A stretch of 38,266 nucleotides of DNA from a virus. The notes beneath the pieces are model-generated. The model made no database searches. It was not told where the DNA came from and worked only from the letters and a program-made list of their open reading frames with translations. Position numbers and translations under genes: made by a program. Each line of letters begins with the position of its first letter. The stretch's first letter is position 1. Of the stretch, positions 20,221 to 27,655 are shown in pieces. The stretch is from positions 1 to 38,266 of the IMG/VR virus record IMGVR_UViG_3300025914_000026. The stretch is one strand, 5' to 3'.

Positions 20221-21495
20221 ATGTCCAATCAGTTCAAACTCACGCAGAAGGTGGCCAACACCTTCCTGATGATCCTCAAGAACCAGCTCGTGATGGGCAA
20301 GATCACGAGTTCCGAATACAGCGAGGAATTCGGCCAGAAGAAGATGCAGATCGGTGATACCCTCACCGTTCGACGCCCTCCGTCGTTCGTTGTGAGCGAC
20401 GGCCCGACGTTCAAGAATCAGGACGTCGTGGTCGGTTCGGCCACCGTCAAGATCGACAAGCAGAAGCATATCGGGTTCACCTATTCGGATCTCGAACGCG
20501 CCCTGTCGGTCGATAACGCGCTGGAAGACGCCACGCTCAACGCCAAGATGGCCGCGCTCGCGCAGCAGATCGACAGCGACGGCATGGCACAGGTACTCAA
20601 GTTCTCGCAGTGGGTCGGCACGCCGGGCCAGGTGATCAACTCGGCGATCGACTTCAACGAGATGCCGAAGCGCCTGGACAACCTCGCGGTGCCGCAGACC
20701 GATCGTAACGCGGTGCTGGCGGTTGATGACTGGTGGGCAACTGCAGGCTCGTTCACCGGCAACAACTTCTTCGACAATGACATCACGAAGAGCGCGTTGC
20801 AGCGGGCACGTCTGCCGATGCTGGGTTCCGTCCAGCCGTATATGTCGCAGAGCGTCCTTGCTCTTACCACCGGCACGCGTACGGCTTCCGGCGTTATCCA
20901 GGTCAATGGCGCGTCGCAGAACGTCGATTACTCGACGGTTCGTGACACCTACGTTCAGAACCTTAACATCAAGGGTCTGACCGTTGGCTGGACGATCAAG
21001 GCCGGCGAGGTGTTCAGCATCGCGGGTGTGTATGCGGTGAACCCGCGCACGCATCAGGCGATGAACTATCTGCAACAGTTCGTCGTCATGTCGGACTTCA
21101 CTGCTGCGGCTGCTACCGGCACCATTTCGGTGTCGTTCCCGATCATCATTCCCGATGCATCGGATACCACGACCGCCCGCACGAACACCGCGTTCTCCAC
21201 GTGCAACTCAGCGCCTGCGGATTCGGCGGCTATCACGTTCCAGGGTGTGGCCAGCACGCCTTATACCCAGAACGCCGCCTTCCATAAGTCGGCGATCCAG
21301 TACGTGTTCGTGAAGCCGCCCCGTCCGCACACCGGCGAGTTCGAATATGCCACTGATCCGGAAACGGGCATCAGCATTCGTCTGTGGGCATTCTCGGACG
21401 GCAGCGCCGACACGCACGCCTATCGCGCGGACGTGATCTACGGCGTCGAGAATCTCGACCCGCGCCTTGGCACGCGCGGCAGCGGCCTCGCCTGA
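20221..21495 (+). CDS. P22-type major coat protein
   Basis: A 424-residue coat protein, close in length to P22 gp5 (430). The start MSNQFKLTQKVANTFLMILK, the segment GDTLTVRRPPSFVVSDGPTF, KIDKQKHIGFTYSDLERALS and GVIQVNGASQNVDYSTVRDT match the P22 coat family pattern (HK97 fold with an inserted domain). It forms the icosahedral head. It is flanked by strong hairpins on both sides, consistent with separately regulated mRNA stability. Confidence 0.93.
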   Translation: MSNQFKLTQKVANTFLMILKNQLVMGKITSSEYSEEFGQKKMQIGDTLTVRRPPSFVVSDGPTFKNQDVVVGSATVKIDKQKHIGFTYSDLERALSVDNALEDATLNAKMAALAQQIDSDGMAQVLKFSQWVGTPGQVINSAIDFNEMPKRLDNLAVPQTDRNAVLAVDDWWATAGSFTGNNFFDNDITKSALQRARLPMLGSVQPYMSQSVLALTTGTRTASGVIQVNGASQNVDYSTVRDTYVQNLNIKGLTVGWTIKAGEVFSIAGVYAVNPRTHQAMNYLQQFVVMSDFTAAAATGTISVSFPIIIPDASDTTTARTNTAFSTCNSAPADSAAITFQGVASTPYTQNAAFHKSAIQYVFVKPPRPHTGEFEYATDPETGISIRLWAFSDGSADTHAYRADVIYGVENLDPRLGTRGSGLA

Positions 21496-21505
21496 TCGAA
21501 CTAAG

Positions 21506-21531
21506 CAGGGGCGTCTTTCGGGGCGCCCCTG
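21506..21531 (+). terminator. hairpin after the coat gene
   Basis: CAGGGGCG and CGCCCCTG form an 8-bp GC-rich stem around a 10-base loop, 10 bases after the coat stop. Only a weak T-containing tail (GTCTGTTG) follows. It may be a partial terminator that reduces expression of tail genes relative to coat, or an mRNA 3'-end stabiliser. Confidence 0.55.
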
Positions 21532-21555
21532 TCTGTTGACGGAAAGGCTGAACCC

Positions 21556-21801
21556 ATGACGGTCAAGAAGTTTCCCGGCTGGCGCTGGGGCAAGGATCAT
21601 CCCGAAGGCGCGATATTCGAGTCCGAGGATGACGTGCCCAAGGGCTATGTCGATGATCCCAATTTGCTGAAGGTTGGCCCGGAGGGGGAGAAGGCCGAAC
21701 GCGCGCGCCTTGCTGCGGAATTGAAGGCGAAGGGCATCAAGTTCTTTGCAGGCGCGACCACAGAGAAGCTCCGCGAGCTTCGCGCGGCCAATCTGGGCTG
21801 A
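21556..21801 (+). CDS. small virion-region protein with HeH/LEM-like end (81 aa)
   Basis: The first half begins MTVKKFPGWRWGKDHPEGAI and contains acidic FESEDDVPKGYVDDP. The C-terminal helix pair (AELKAKGIKFFAGATTEKLR, then ELRAANLG) resembles HeH/LEM or Rho-N-like DNA-binding motifs often found in small phage head proteins. Possibly a head-completion or DNA-contact protein. Confidence 0.75.
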   Translation: MTVKKFPGWRWGKDHPEGAIFESEDDVPKGYVDDPNLLKVGPEGEKAERARLAAELKAKGIKFFAGATTEKLRELRAANLG

Positions 21802-21804
21802 TCC

Positions 21805-22554
21805 ATGACCATCGCGAGCGCGATCATCTTCTCGGCTCTCCGGGAGTCGAACCTGATTGGCGTTAACTCCACGCCGACGACGGGACAGTCGAATGAGGCG
21901 CTATCGCGGCTCAACGCGATCGGCGCGTCTGTGTTCGGCTACGAAGTCGGCGAAAAGCTGGCGGATTGGCCAGTCGGTGTCGTCGGGGTGACCTTCTGCG
22001 GACCGACCTTCTGGTCCGAGCTTCACTGGCGGCGACCGCATTCGAACGTGCGCCTTGTCGTTCATCATGACCAGGCCGAAACGATCATATTGCCCTCGCA
22101 ACCGGATGATGGAGCGCGTCTCGCGCTGATCGACGTCGGGCAGAACCTCGCCACTTATCCGATTACCCTTGATGCTGACGGGCGAAGGATCGAGGACGCA
22201 ACAAACCTCACCCTCGATACCGATGGCGAAAGCAGGGCTTGGCTGTATCGTGCGGATCTGGGCAACTGGATCAGGATCGACAGCCTGACCGCCGACAGCG
22301 AATTGCCCATTCCGCCCGAATATGACGACGCGTTCATCACGATGCTCGCGATGCGGTTGAACCCTCGTTACGGACGCCAAATTACGCAGGAAACCGCGAC
22401 TGCGATGGAGCGGTCGATGAACCAGCTTCGCGCGCGTTATGCGCAGCGGGTGGTCACGCCGGCTGATATCGGCGTCCTGCGGCCCACGGTACAGGTCTAC
22501 AACGCCAATCTCTACTGGCCGTATCGTAACACCGGCCTGGGATGGATGGGCTAA
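21805..22554 (+). CDS. P22 gp4-like tail accessory protein
   Basis: A 249-residue protein in the position of P22 gp4, the head-tail adaptor that closes the portal and prevents DNA leakage. Landmarks are TIASAIIFSALRESNLIGVN, SNEALSRLNAIGASVFGYEV, ELPIPPEYDDAFITMLAMRL and the final QVYNANLYWPYRNTGLGWMG. It is longer than P22 gp4 (166 residues), with a small beta-rich middle region (RIEDATNLTLDTDGESRAW). TAATG coupling with the next gene. Confidence 0.8.
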   Translation: MTIASAIIFSALRESNLIGVNSTPTTGQSNEALSRLNAIGASVFGYEVGEKLADWPVGVVGVTFCGPTFWSELHWRRPHSNVRLVVHHDQAETIILPSQPDDGARLALIDVGQNLATYPITLDADGRRIEDATNLTLDTDGESRAWLYRADLGNWIRIDSLTADSELPIPPEYDDAFITMLAMRLNPRYGRQITQETATAMERSMNQLRARYAQRVVTPADIGVLRPTVQVYNANLYWPYRNTGLGWMG

Positions 22555-23816
22555 TGGTCGCCATACCGCTCGGTCGATCCGACTGGCGTCGCGGCGTTGC
22601 CAAGGAGCCAGAACTACGGTTCGTCAACCGCTATTACGAGACGAATCCAGCCGATCAGACGTCGCAAGCTGCGCTTCTGTCCCGACCGGGGCTTCGCCGG
22701 TTCATGTACGTTGGAAACGGTCCTATTCGCGGCATCTATTCGCAGCCTGGTAGCTTCAACGACGCGTCGTTCGTCGTCTCTGATGACGTGTGGTGGCGCG
22801 TGGATCGCAATGGCACTGCCACGGCCCTTCAGACTGGCCTCAATCCGGGTACTTCTGCGGTCAGCATGGCCGGAACCGGGAACATCGGTGACACGCCCGA
22901 ATACATGTTCCTCGCCGATGGCCGAAACCTCTGGGTCTATGTCGAGAACGGCTACGCGAAGGGCACGGTAAGCGGCTCTCCCGCGAACAACGACGTAATC
23001 CGGATCAACGCGACCTATTACAAGTTCACCAGCGGGTCGGTGAATGCTGGCGCGCCGGCCGGAACCAATGCCGATCCTTGGCTGGTTGCTTTGGGTGCAA
23101 GCGATCCATTTTCATGGGCCAATTTCGCCGCTGCGCTGGGCGCTTCGGGAACGGCCGGCACGGATTACAGCACGGCGCTCACAATCAACACCGATATCGT
23201 CGTGATCGCCGCGTCCTCCACGCTCGTTTCAGTCCAATCAGTCCTGATTGGCGCGCTCGGCAACGGCATTGTCACCACGGAGACGGGTGCTTCTATTGCG
23301 TGGACCGCTGGAACGCTGACCGGGGGCGGAACTCCCACTGTAACTACGGTCGAGACGCCTGATGACGTCGGCGTGATCTCGCTCGGGTATATTGCCTCTT
23401 ATGTCGTGGTGATCCCGTCTCAGGGTGAGGGCGTCAACGGTCGGTTCTTCTGGATACAGCCGGGCGAGACGACGATCGACCCGCTCAATTTCGCGACGGC
23501 CGAGCGCGCCCCTGACCCCATCTTCTCCGTTGTCGTGTTCGGCGATCAATTCTGGTTGCCGGGTTCGAATACGACGGAGGTCTGGTACTTCACAGGGAAT
23601 GCCGACAGTCCCGTCCTTCGGATGCAGGGCGTCGCGTTCGATCGCGGGACATGGGCAGGAACGGCGATCCAAGTGAAAGAAAGCATGATCACCGTCGATT
23701 CTGACGGCGGTGTTTTTCAAATTGCCGGTGGCATCGAGCGGATCAGCAATCCCAGCGTGGAAGAGCGGATTCGTGAGGCGATTGCCTATCAGGCCAAGGT
23801 TTCCGGAGACGTCTGA
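22554..23816 (+). CDS. N-terminal half of a P22 gp10-like tail hub protein
   Basis: A 420-residue protein matching the first part of P22 gp10, the beta-propeller tail-hub/DNA-stabilisation protein: WRRGVAKEPELRFVNRYYET, LSRPGLRRFMYVGNGPIRGI, and later DPIFSVVVFGDQFWLPGSNT followed by TEVWYFTGNADSPVLRMQGV and SNPSVEERIREAIAYQAK. An extra Gly/Ala/Thr-rich domain (about 22970-23370) sits in the middle. The expected C-terminal half is missing here but is found at 24860-25711, beyond an adhesin gene. TGATG couples it to that gene. Start at ATG 22554 preferred over ATG 22542. Confidence 0.8.
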   Translation: MVAIPLGRSDWRRGVAKEPELRFVNRYYETNPADQTSQAALLSRPGLRRFMYVGNGPIRGIYSQPGSFNDASFVVSDDVWWRVDRNGTATALQTGLNPGTSAVSMAGTGNIGDTPEYMFLADGRNLWVYVENGYAKGTVSGSPANNDVIRINATYYKFTSGSVNAGAPAGTNADPWLVALGASDPFSWANFAAALGASGTAGTDYSTALTINTDIVVIAASSTLVSVQSVLIGALGNGIVTTETGASIAWTAGTLTGGGTPTVTTVETPDDVGVISLGYIASYVVVIPSQGEGVNGRFFWIQPGETTIDPLNFATAERAPDPIFSVVVFGDQFWLPGSNTTEVWYFTGNADSPVLRMQGVAFDRGTWAGTAIQVKESMITVDSDGGVFQIAGGIERISNPSVEERIREAIAYQAKVSGDV

Positions 23817-24859
23817 TGCTGCAATGGGCTGACACGATGAATCGTTATGGCACCAACACGGCGCTGATGCTGAACGGCATCTATGCCGAAGTTCATAACG
23901 CGACCCTAATCGCCGATCCAGACCCGACTTCGACACAGAAGGTTCTACATCACTCTCCGAACACGGATTATAACGAACTGTATCGGTTCCCCTTTCCAGG
24001 GGGTTCGAAGGCCACGATGGGCTTTCAGACAAACATCTGGTGCGACCAACTTCCGACGCTTGGAAGCTTCCTGCCAGGTTGGGAATTTCGCGATAGCGCC
24101 AACGTTGCTCAGGTTTCATTTTCAATTGAAACGACTGGCGCGATGTCCATCCGTAGAGGCGGCGTAAACGGTACTCCTCTAGCAACTACGCTAGTCCCTG
24201 TTGTCACAGCGAATGCTTGGCACAGGATTGAGATGAAGCCAACTGTCAATAGCGTTACTGGCGCTGCCGAACTGCGCGTTAATAGAGCATCGGTACTATC
24301 GGTTTCCGGAGCTAATACGCAGTCTAGCGCGTTGTCATCCTCTGCTCAAATTGCTTATAGTAAATCTTACAGCGGAGGAATCGGCACATCTCACAAGAAC
24401 CTTGCGGTGTGGGATACGACTGGTACACGCAACAACGATTTCTTGGGGTCTGTCCAAATGACAGACATCGACACAAACGCTGACACTAGCCTGACGTGGG
24501 TTCCTTCAACTGGAACCGTTGGATGGTCGATTCTTGATAACAACCCTCCGGTCGATACGACATATATCGGCGCCGCTACCCCTCTGTCGAACGTCTTTGG
24601 TCTAGGCAATCTGCCTGCTGATGCGACCAGTGTACTAGGGCTCGTCCTCGTCAATCGCTCGTGGAAGATCGACGGTGGTGACGGCAACACTCAGATGGGC
24701 ATCGTCTCGGGGGCCAGCACCGGCCTTGGCACCGATCGCCCCATTACCACCGCGCCAACCTATTGGTGGGACGTGATGGAGGTAGACCCCGCGACCGGCA
24801 TTCCCTTCACTCCTACCGGTTTCAACGCGGCGTCGCTCAAGCAGTCTCGGACAGTCTAA
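23816..24859 (+). CDS. lectin-like adhesin inserted in the gp10 locus
   Basis: A 347-residue, beta-rich protein that looks like a concanavalin/LamG-type lectin: NRYGTNTALMLNGIYAEVHN, SVSFSIETTG-like strands (VSFSIETTGAMSIRRGGVNG), AWHRIEMKPTVNSVTGAAEL, then GSVQMTDIDTNADTSLTWVP and WSILDNNPPVDTTYIGA. Such modules bind surface sugars. The first 600 bases are visibly more A/T-rich than the neighbours, suggesting recent acquisition. It lies between the two halves of the gp10-like protein and is coupled at both ends (TGATG, TAAATG). Probably a receptor-binding part of the tail hub. Confidence 0.72.
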   Translation: MLQWADTMNRYGTNTALMLNGIYAEVHNATLIADPDPTSTQKVLHHSPNTDYNELYRFPFPGGSKATMGFQTNIWCDQLPTLGSFLPGWEFRDSANVAQVSFSIETTGAMSIRRGGVNGTPLATTLVPVVTANAWHRIEMKPTVNSVTGAAELRVNRASVLSVSGANTQSSALSSSAQIAYSKSYSGGIGTSHKNLAVWDTTGTRNNDFLGSVQMTDIDTNADTSLTWVPSTGTVGWSILDNNPPVDTTYIGAATPLSNVFGLGNLPADATSVLGLVLVNRSWKIDGGDGNTQMGIVSGASTGLGTDRPITTAPTYWWDVMEVDPATGIPFTPTGFNAASLKQSRTV

Positions 24860-25711
24860 ATGGTCGCGACTGCCGGAGTCAGGGCATCTGGTGCGTATGT
24901 CACGTCACTGACGGGAACATCAAACGCTGTCCAGGCCAGCCAGGCGTTCGTGCGTGTCCTCTACAATATCCCAACAACAGGCGTTCTGGCATCGTCGGCT
25001 TACGTCACGACGCTCATGCAGACATCGAACGAAGTCAGGTCATCGGCCGCATATGTAACCGTGTTGTGGCGCGGTCGCGTTGCGCAACCTCAATTGCGCG
25101 CGTGGACCTACACGATGGACGGGCACGATTTCTACGTCCTTCGCCTGGGCGACTTCACGACGCTGGTCTATGATACCTTCTCCAAACAATGGTCGGAATG
25201 GTGCGGGGCTGATCTTCCGTTTTGGCGCGCCAACACAGGCATGAACTGGATCGGGGGCCAGAAATTCGCGACGGACTATGGGTCTAACGTCATCGTCGGG
25301 GATGATACGTGGGGCCTGCTCTGGTTCCTCGATCCGCTTCTGCCCTATGATGAGGCTCCAGACAGCGAAGCGCCGGCACAGCAAATCCCGTTCGATAGGA
25401 TCGTTACCGGAGAGGTTACCCTTAGGGGTCGCGATTCGGTGCCGTGCTACGGGATATTTCTGGCCGGCGATAATTACGGCCTGACCGCAACTGACTTCAC
25501 GCCCGGCGTCACGTTGGAAACGAGCGACGATGACGCACGCACGTTCGACAATCAGGGCACGATCACAGTCCCGGCTGATTACCAGCAAGAAGACCCATAC
25601 GAATGGCTGTCGCTCGGCCTGATGAGTTCGCCGGGCCGCGTCTTCCGGATCACGGATAACGGCGTGTTCACGCGTATCGACGGCATGGACATGAACGACA
25701 ATGCCGGGTGA
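24860..25711 (+). CDS. C-terminal half of the gp10-like tail hub with adhesin repeats
   Basis: A 283-residue protein. The first 72 residues contain four copies of a V.ASxAYV..L repeat. After VLWRGRVAQPQLRAW the rest matches the end of P22 gp10-like proteins: TYTMDGHDFYVLRLGDFTTL, VYDTFSKQWSEWCGADLPFW, then NVIVGDDTWGLLWFLDP, PFDRIVTGEVTLRGRDSVPC, TLETSDDDARTF and SPGRVFRITDNGVFTRIDGM. It therefore seems to complete the propeller begun at 22554-23816. Whether the halves assemble from separate chains cannot be told from sequence. Confidence 0.78.
   Translation: MVATAGVRASGAYVTSLTGTSNAVQASQAFVRVLYNIPTTGVLASSAYVTTLMQTSNEVRSSAAYVTVLWRGRVAQPQLRAWTYTMDGHDFYVLRLGDFTTLVYDTFSKQWSEWCGADLPFWRANTGMNWIGGQKFATDYGSNVIVGDDTWGLLWFLDPLLPYDEAPDSEAPAQQIPFDRIVTGEVTLRGRDSVPCYGIFLAGDNYGLTATDFTPGVTLETSDDDARTFDNQGTITVPADYQQEDPYEWLSLGLMSSPGRVFRITDNGVFTRIDGMDMNDNAG
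24878..25069 (+). repeat. four 17-18-residue protein repeats
   Basis: Encodes VRASGAYVTSL, VQASQAFVRVL, VLASSAYVTTL and VRSSAAYVTVL, separated by 6-9 residues. The DNA copies have diverged, so this is an old protein repeat rather than a recent tandem duplication. Similar short repeats occur in phage adhesins. Confidence 0.7.
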
Positions 25712-26702
25712 CCTCCAGCCACTCGCTCAGAATTTCCAGATCGTTGACGGCAACGGCTTCCCGACGCTCTATTTCATCAAGTGGGCGCAGCAGCGGCAGA
25801 TCGATATAACCGCCGGGATCACGGCGGCACAGGCGCAGCAGCTTATTGATGATTGGGCAACCGCAAGGTCGGTGATCGCGGGCAATGGCTTAAGTGGTGG
25901 CGGTACGCTGGCTGCGAATAGTACGTTCGACGTCAATACGGGCACGGGTCTAACGATCGCCAGCGATCAAGTAAGGCTTGCCGATACGGCGGTTACGCCG
26001 GGCACATATGGCGACTCCACGCATGTCGCGCAGATCACGGTGGATCAGCAGGGCCGAATTACTGCAGTAGCCAACGTTGCGGTAAGCGGTGGCGGCGGCG
26101 GGGGGGGAACTCCCGTCGTCAGGGCTAGTAAGATAAGCTCATCAAGCGCTTCTTCATATACGATCACTTGGCCTACCGGGACCATCGCAGGAGACACCGT
26201 AATTTTCTTCGGTGGTCACGGGTATAATTATAATGCGCCCGCTGGATGGTCTACTATAAGCAATCTCGCCGGATCAAATTTCAATGGAGCTATATTTCTC
26301 AAGGTTTTATCAGCGGCGGATATCACAACAGGTAGTGTTACAGTAACCACCGGCGGTGCATATAACGGAGTGGTTTGTCTTGTTACTCTCGTCGGATATT
26401 GCCAGATAAGGGGCACTCCTGTCGCCTCTAGAAACGGATCAGGATCATCTACAATAGGTTTGAACACAGATGGTGCAGGACAGTTAACTGATCTGAATTT
26501 ATATTTTGGCAGCAACCGCAGCACTCCCGGTTCTACCGATACTGTTTCGCTAGGGTCTGGCCTTCAAACCGTGACAGCAACTGAGGCTAGCGGCGTTCTG
26601 ACTGCGGCATCTCCGTCCGGTTTGGGGGGCGTATCGGCTACATTCAGTTACAGCGTGGCTGGGACCGGAAATTATCAAGCCATCCTGACGATGTTCAAAT
26701 GA
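25701..26702 (+). CDS. tail fibre / tailspike-like protein
   Basis: A 333-residue fibre. The N-terminal part (PLAQNFQIVDGNGFPTLYFI, then KWAQQRQIDITAGITAAQAQ) should attach to the tail. A repeat-like trimeric section follows (GNGLSGGGTLAANSTFDVNT, TPGTYGDSTHVAQITVDQQG, RITAVANVAVSG) and a run of seven glycines. The C-terminal 190 residues are a separate Ser/Thr/Gly-rich domain, encoded by visibly more A/T-rich DNA, probably a swapped receptor-binding tip. It overlaps the previous gene by 11 bases. Confidence 0.82.
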   Translation: MPGDLQPLAQNFQIVDGNGFPTLYFIKWAQQRQIDITAGITAAQAQQLIDDWATARSVIAGNGLSGGGTLAANSTFDVNTGTGLTIASDQVRLADTAVTPGTYGDSTHVAQITVDQQGRITAVANVAVSGGGGGGGTPVVRASKISSSSASSYTITWPTGTIAGDTVIFFGGHGYNYNAPAGWSTISNLAGSNFNGAIFLKVLSAADITTGSVTVTTGGAYNGVVCLVTLVGYCQIRGTPVASRNGSGSSTIGLNTDGAGQLTDLNLYFGSNRSTPGSTDTVSLGSGLQTVTATEASGVLTAASPSGLGGVSATFSYSVAGTGNYQAILTMFK

Positions 26703-27115
26703 TGGAGATTTGGCGCTTGCGCGATGCAAGCCCTCTGTTGTCGCTACTGAAACGCCCTGAGATAGCCTCACTGGATTATGGCTTCGACGCTCCGGACTGG
26801 ATCGCAAGCCCAAGCAACGTCGCCCTGACAGATGGCTCTAGCGTTGGCCTGTTCGGGTCGTTCGGGTCACACGTTTTCGAGGCGCATTGGCTGTTTGTGG
26901 CGCGGGGCAGGAAAGCCCTCGATCTTGGCGCCGACATGCTGGCTGCAATGTTCGATCTCTACGGCGCTCGCGTCATCAAGGGCATGATTCCCACGGAGCG
27001 CAAGGCGTCGCGCTGGTTCACCCGCAAGCTCGGGTGCCGTTCGCTGGGCATAATTGAAACGATCAGAGGGCCGCACGAGCTGTTCATGCTCGCCCGCGCC
27101 GACTTCGAAAGGTGA
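26699..27115 (+). CDS. GNAT-like virion protein (gp14/gp13 position)
   Basis: A 138-residue protein with an acetyltransferase-like fold pattern: EAHWLFVARGRKALDLGADM, LAAMFDLYGARVIKGMIPTE, then RKASRWFTRKLGCRSLG. Podophages often carry such GNAT-fold proteins in the virion module (T7 gp13-like; P22 gp14 holds this position). It may be structural or needed for ejection-protein assembly rather than an enzyme. ATGA overlap with the fibre gene. Confidence 0.72.
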   Translation: MMEIWRLRDASPLLSLLKRPEIASLDYGFDAPDWIASPSNVALTDGSSVGLFGSFGSHVFEAHWLFVARGRKALDLGADMLAAMFDLYGARVIKGMIPTERKASRWFTRKLGCRSLGIIETIRGPHELFMLARADFER

Positions 27116-27119
27116 ATTA

Positions 27120-27644
27120 ATGGGTAGTCTCGTCAGCGGGATCATCGGGGGCATTGGGTCGATCTTCGGCGGCAATTCCACCAAGAAGGTGGCGAACCAA
27201 GCGTTCGACTACGCGAAGTCCTCTCCGCTAACCAACTATCTCGGGACCGGCGCGAACGCGAACAGCATGCTTGCTGGGGCTCTTGGGGTTGGTGGCGATG
27301 CATCTGGGTTCAATACCGGACTGAACAACTACCTTGGCTCGTCCGGATACAACTTTACGCTGGATCAAGGCTCCAAGGCGATCACAGGCAATGCGGCTGC
27401 GCGCGGGCTGTTGGGGAGCGGGGCGACCGCCAAGGCCCTGACGAATTACGGGCAGGGGCTCGGGCAGCAGTATTTCAACAACTATTTGGCGCAGCTTGCC
27501 GGCTTGTCCAGCCAAGGGTTGAGCGCTGGAAATTCGATTGTCGGCGCCGGATCGGCCGCAGCACCGAACGCTGCCAAGGCGGAAGAGGGCAAGTGGCAAG
27601 GTATCACCAGCGGCGCTTCTCAGATCGCTGGTTTCTTCATCTAG
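27120..27644 (+). CDS. ejection protein 1 (gp7/gp20-like)
   Basis: A 174-residue Gly/Ala/Ser-rich protein with a hydrophobic start (MGSLVSGIIGGIGSIFGGNS) and segments such as AITGNAAARGLLGSGATAKA and LTNYGQGLGQQYFNNYLAQL. The position and composition fit the first internal ejection protein of P22-like phages, which leaves the head first and helps make a channel across the cell envelope. ATG 27120 follows AAGGTG. Confidence 0.78.
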   Translation: MGSLVSGIIGGIGSIFGGNSTKKVANQAFDYAKSSPLTNYLGTGANANSMLAGALGVGGDASGFNTGLNNYLGSSGYNFTLDQGSKAITGNAAARGLLGSGATAKALTNYGQGLGQQYFNNYLAQLAGLSSQGLSAGNSIVGAGSAAAPNAAKAEEGKWQGITSGASQIAGFFI

Positions 27645-27655
27645 GGGCGGCTTAA

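Noticed and set aside
19136-21075. Long minus-strand frames opposite scaffold and coat (338 and 341 codons)
   Set aside because: Antisense shadows; no motif, and ordering and coupling support only the plus-strand genes.
22554-26702. Diversity-generating retroelement acting on the lectin or fibre
   Set aside because: No reverse transcriptase gene and no template/variable repeat pair was found in the window.
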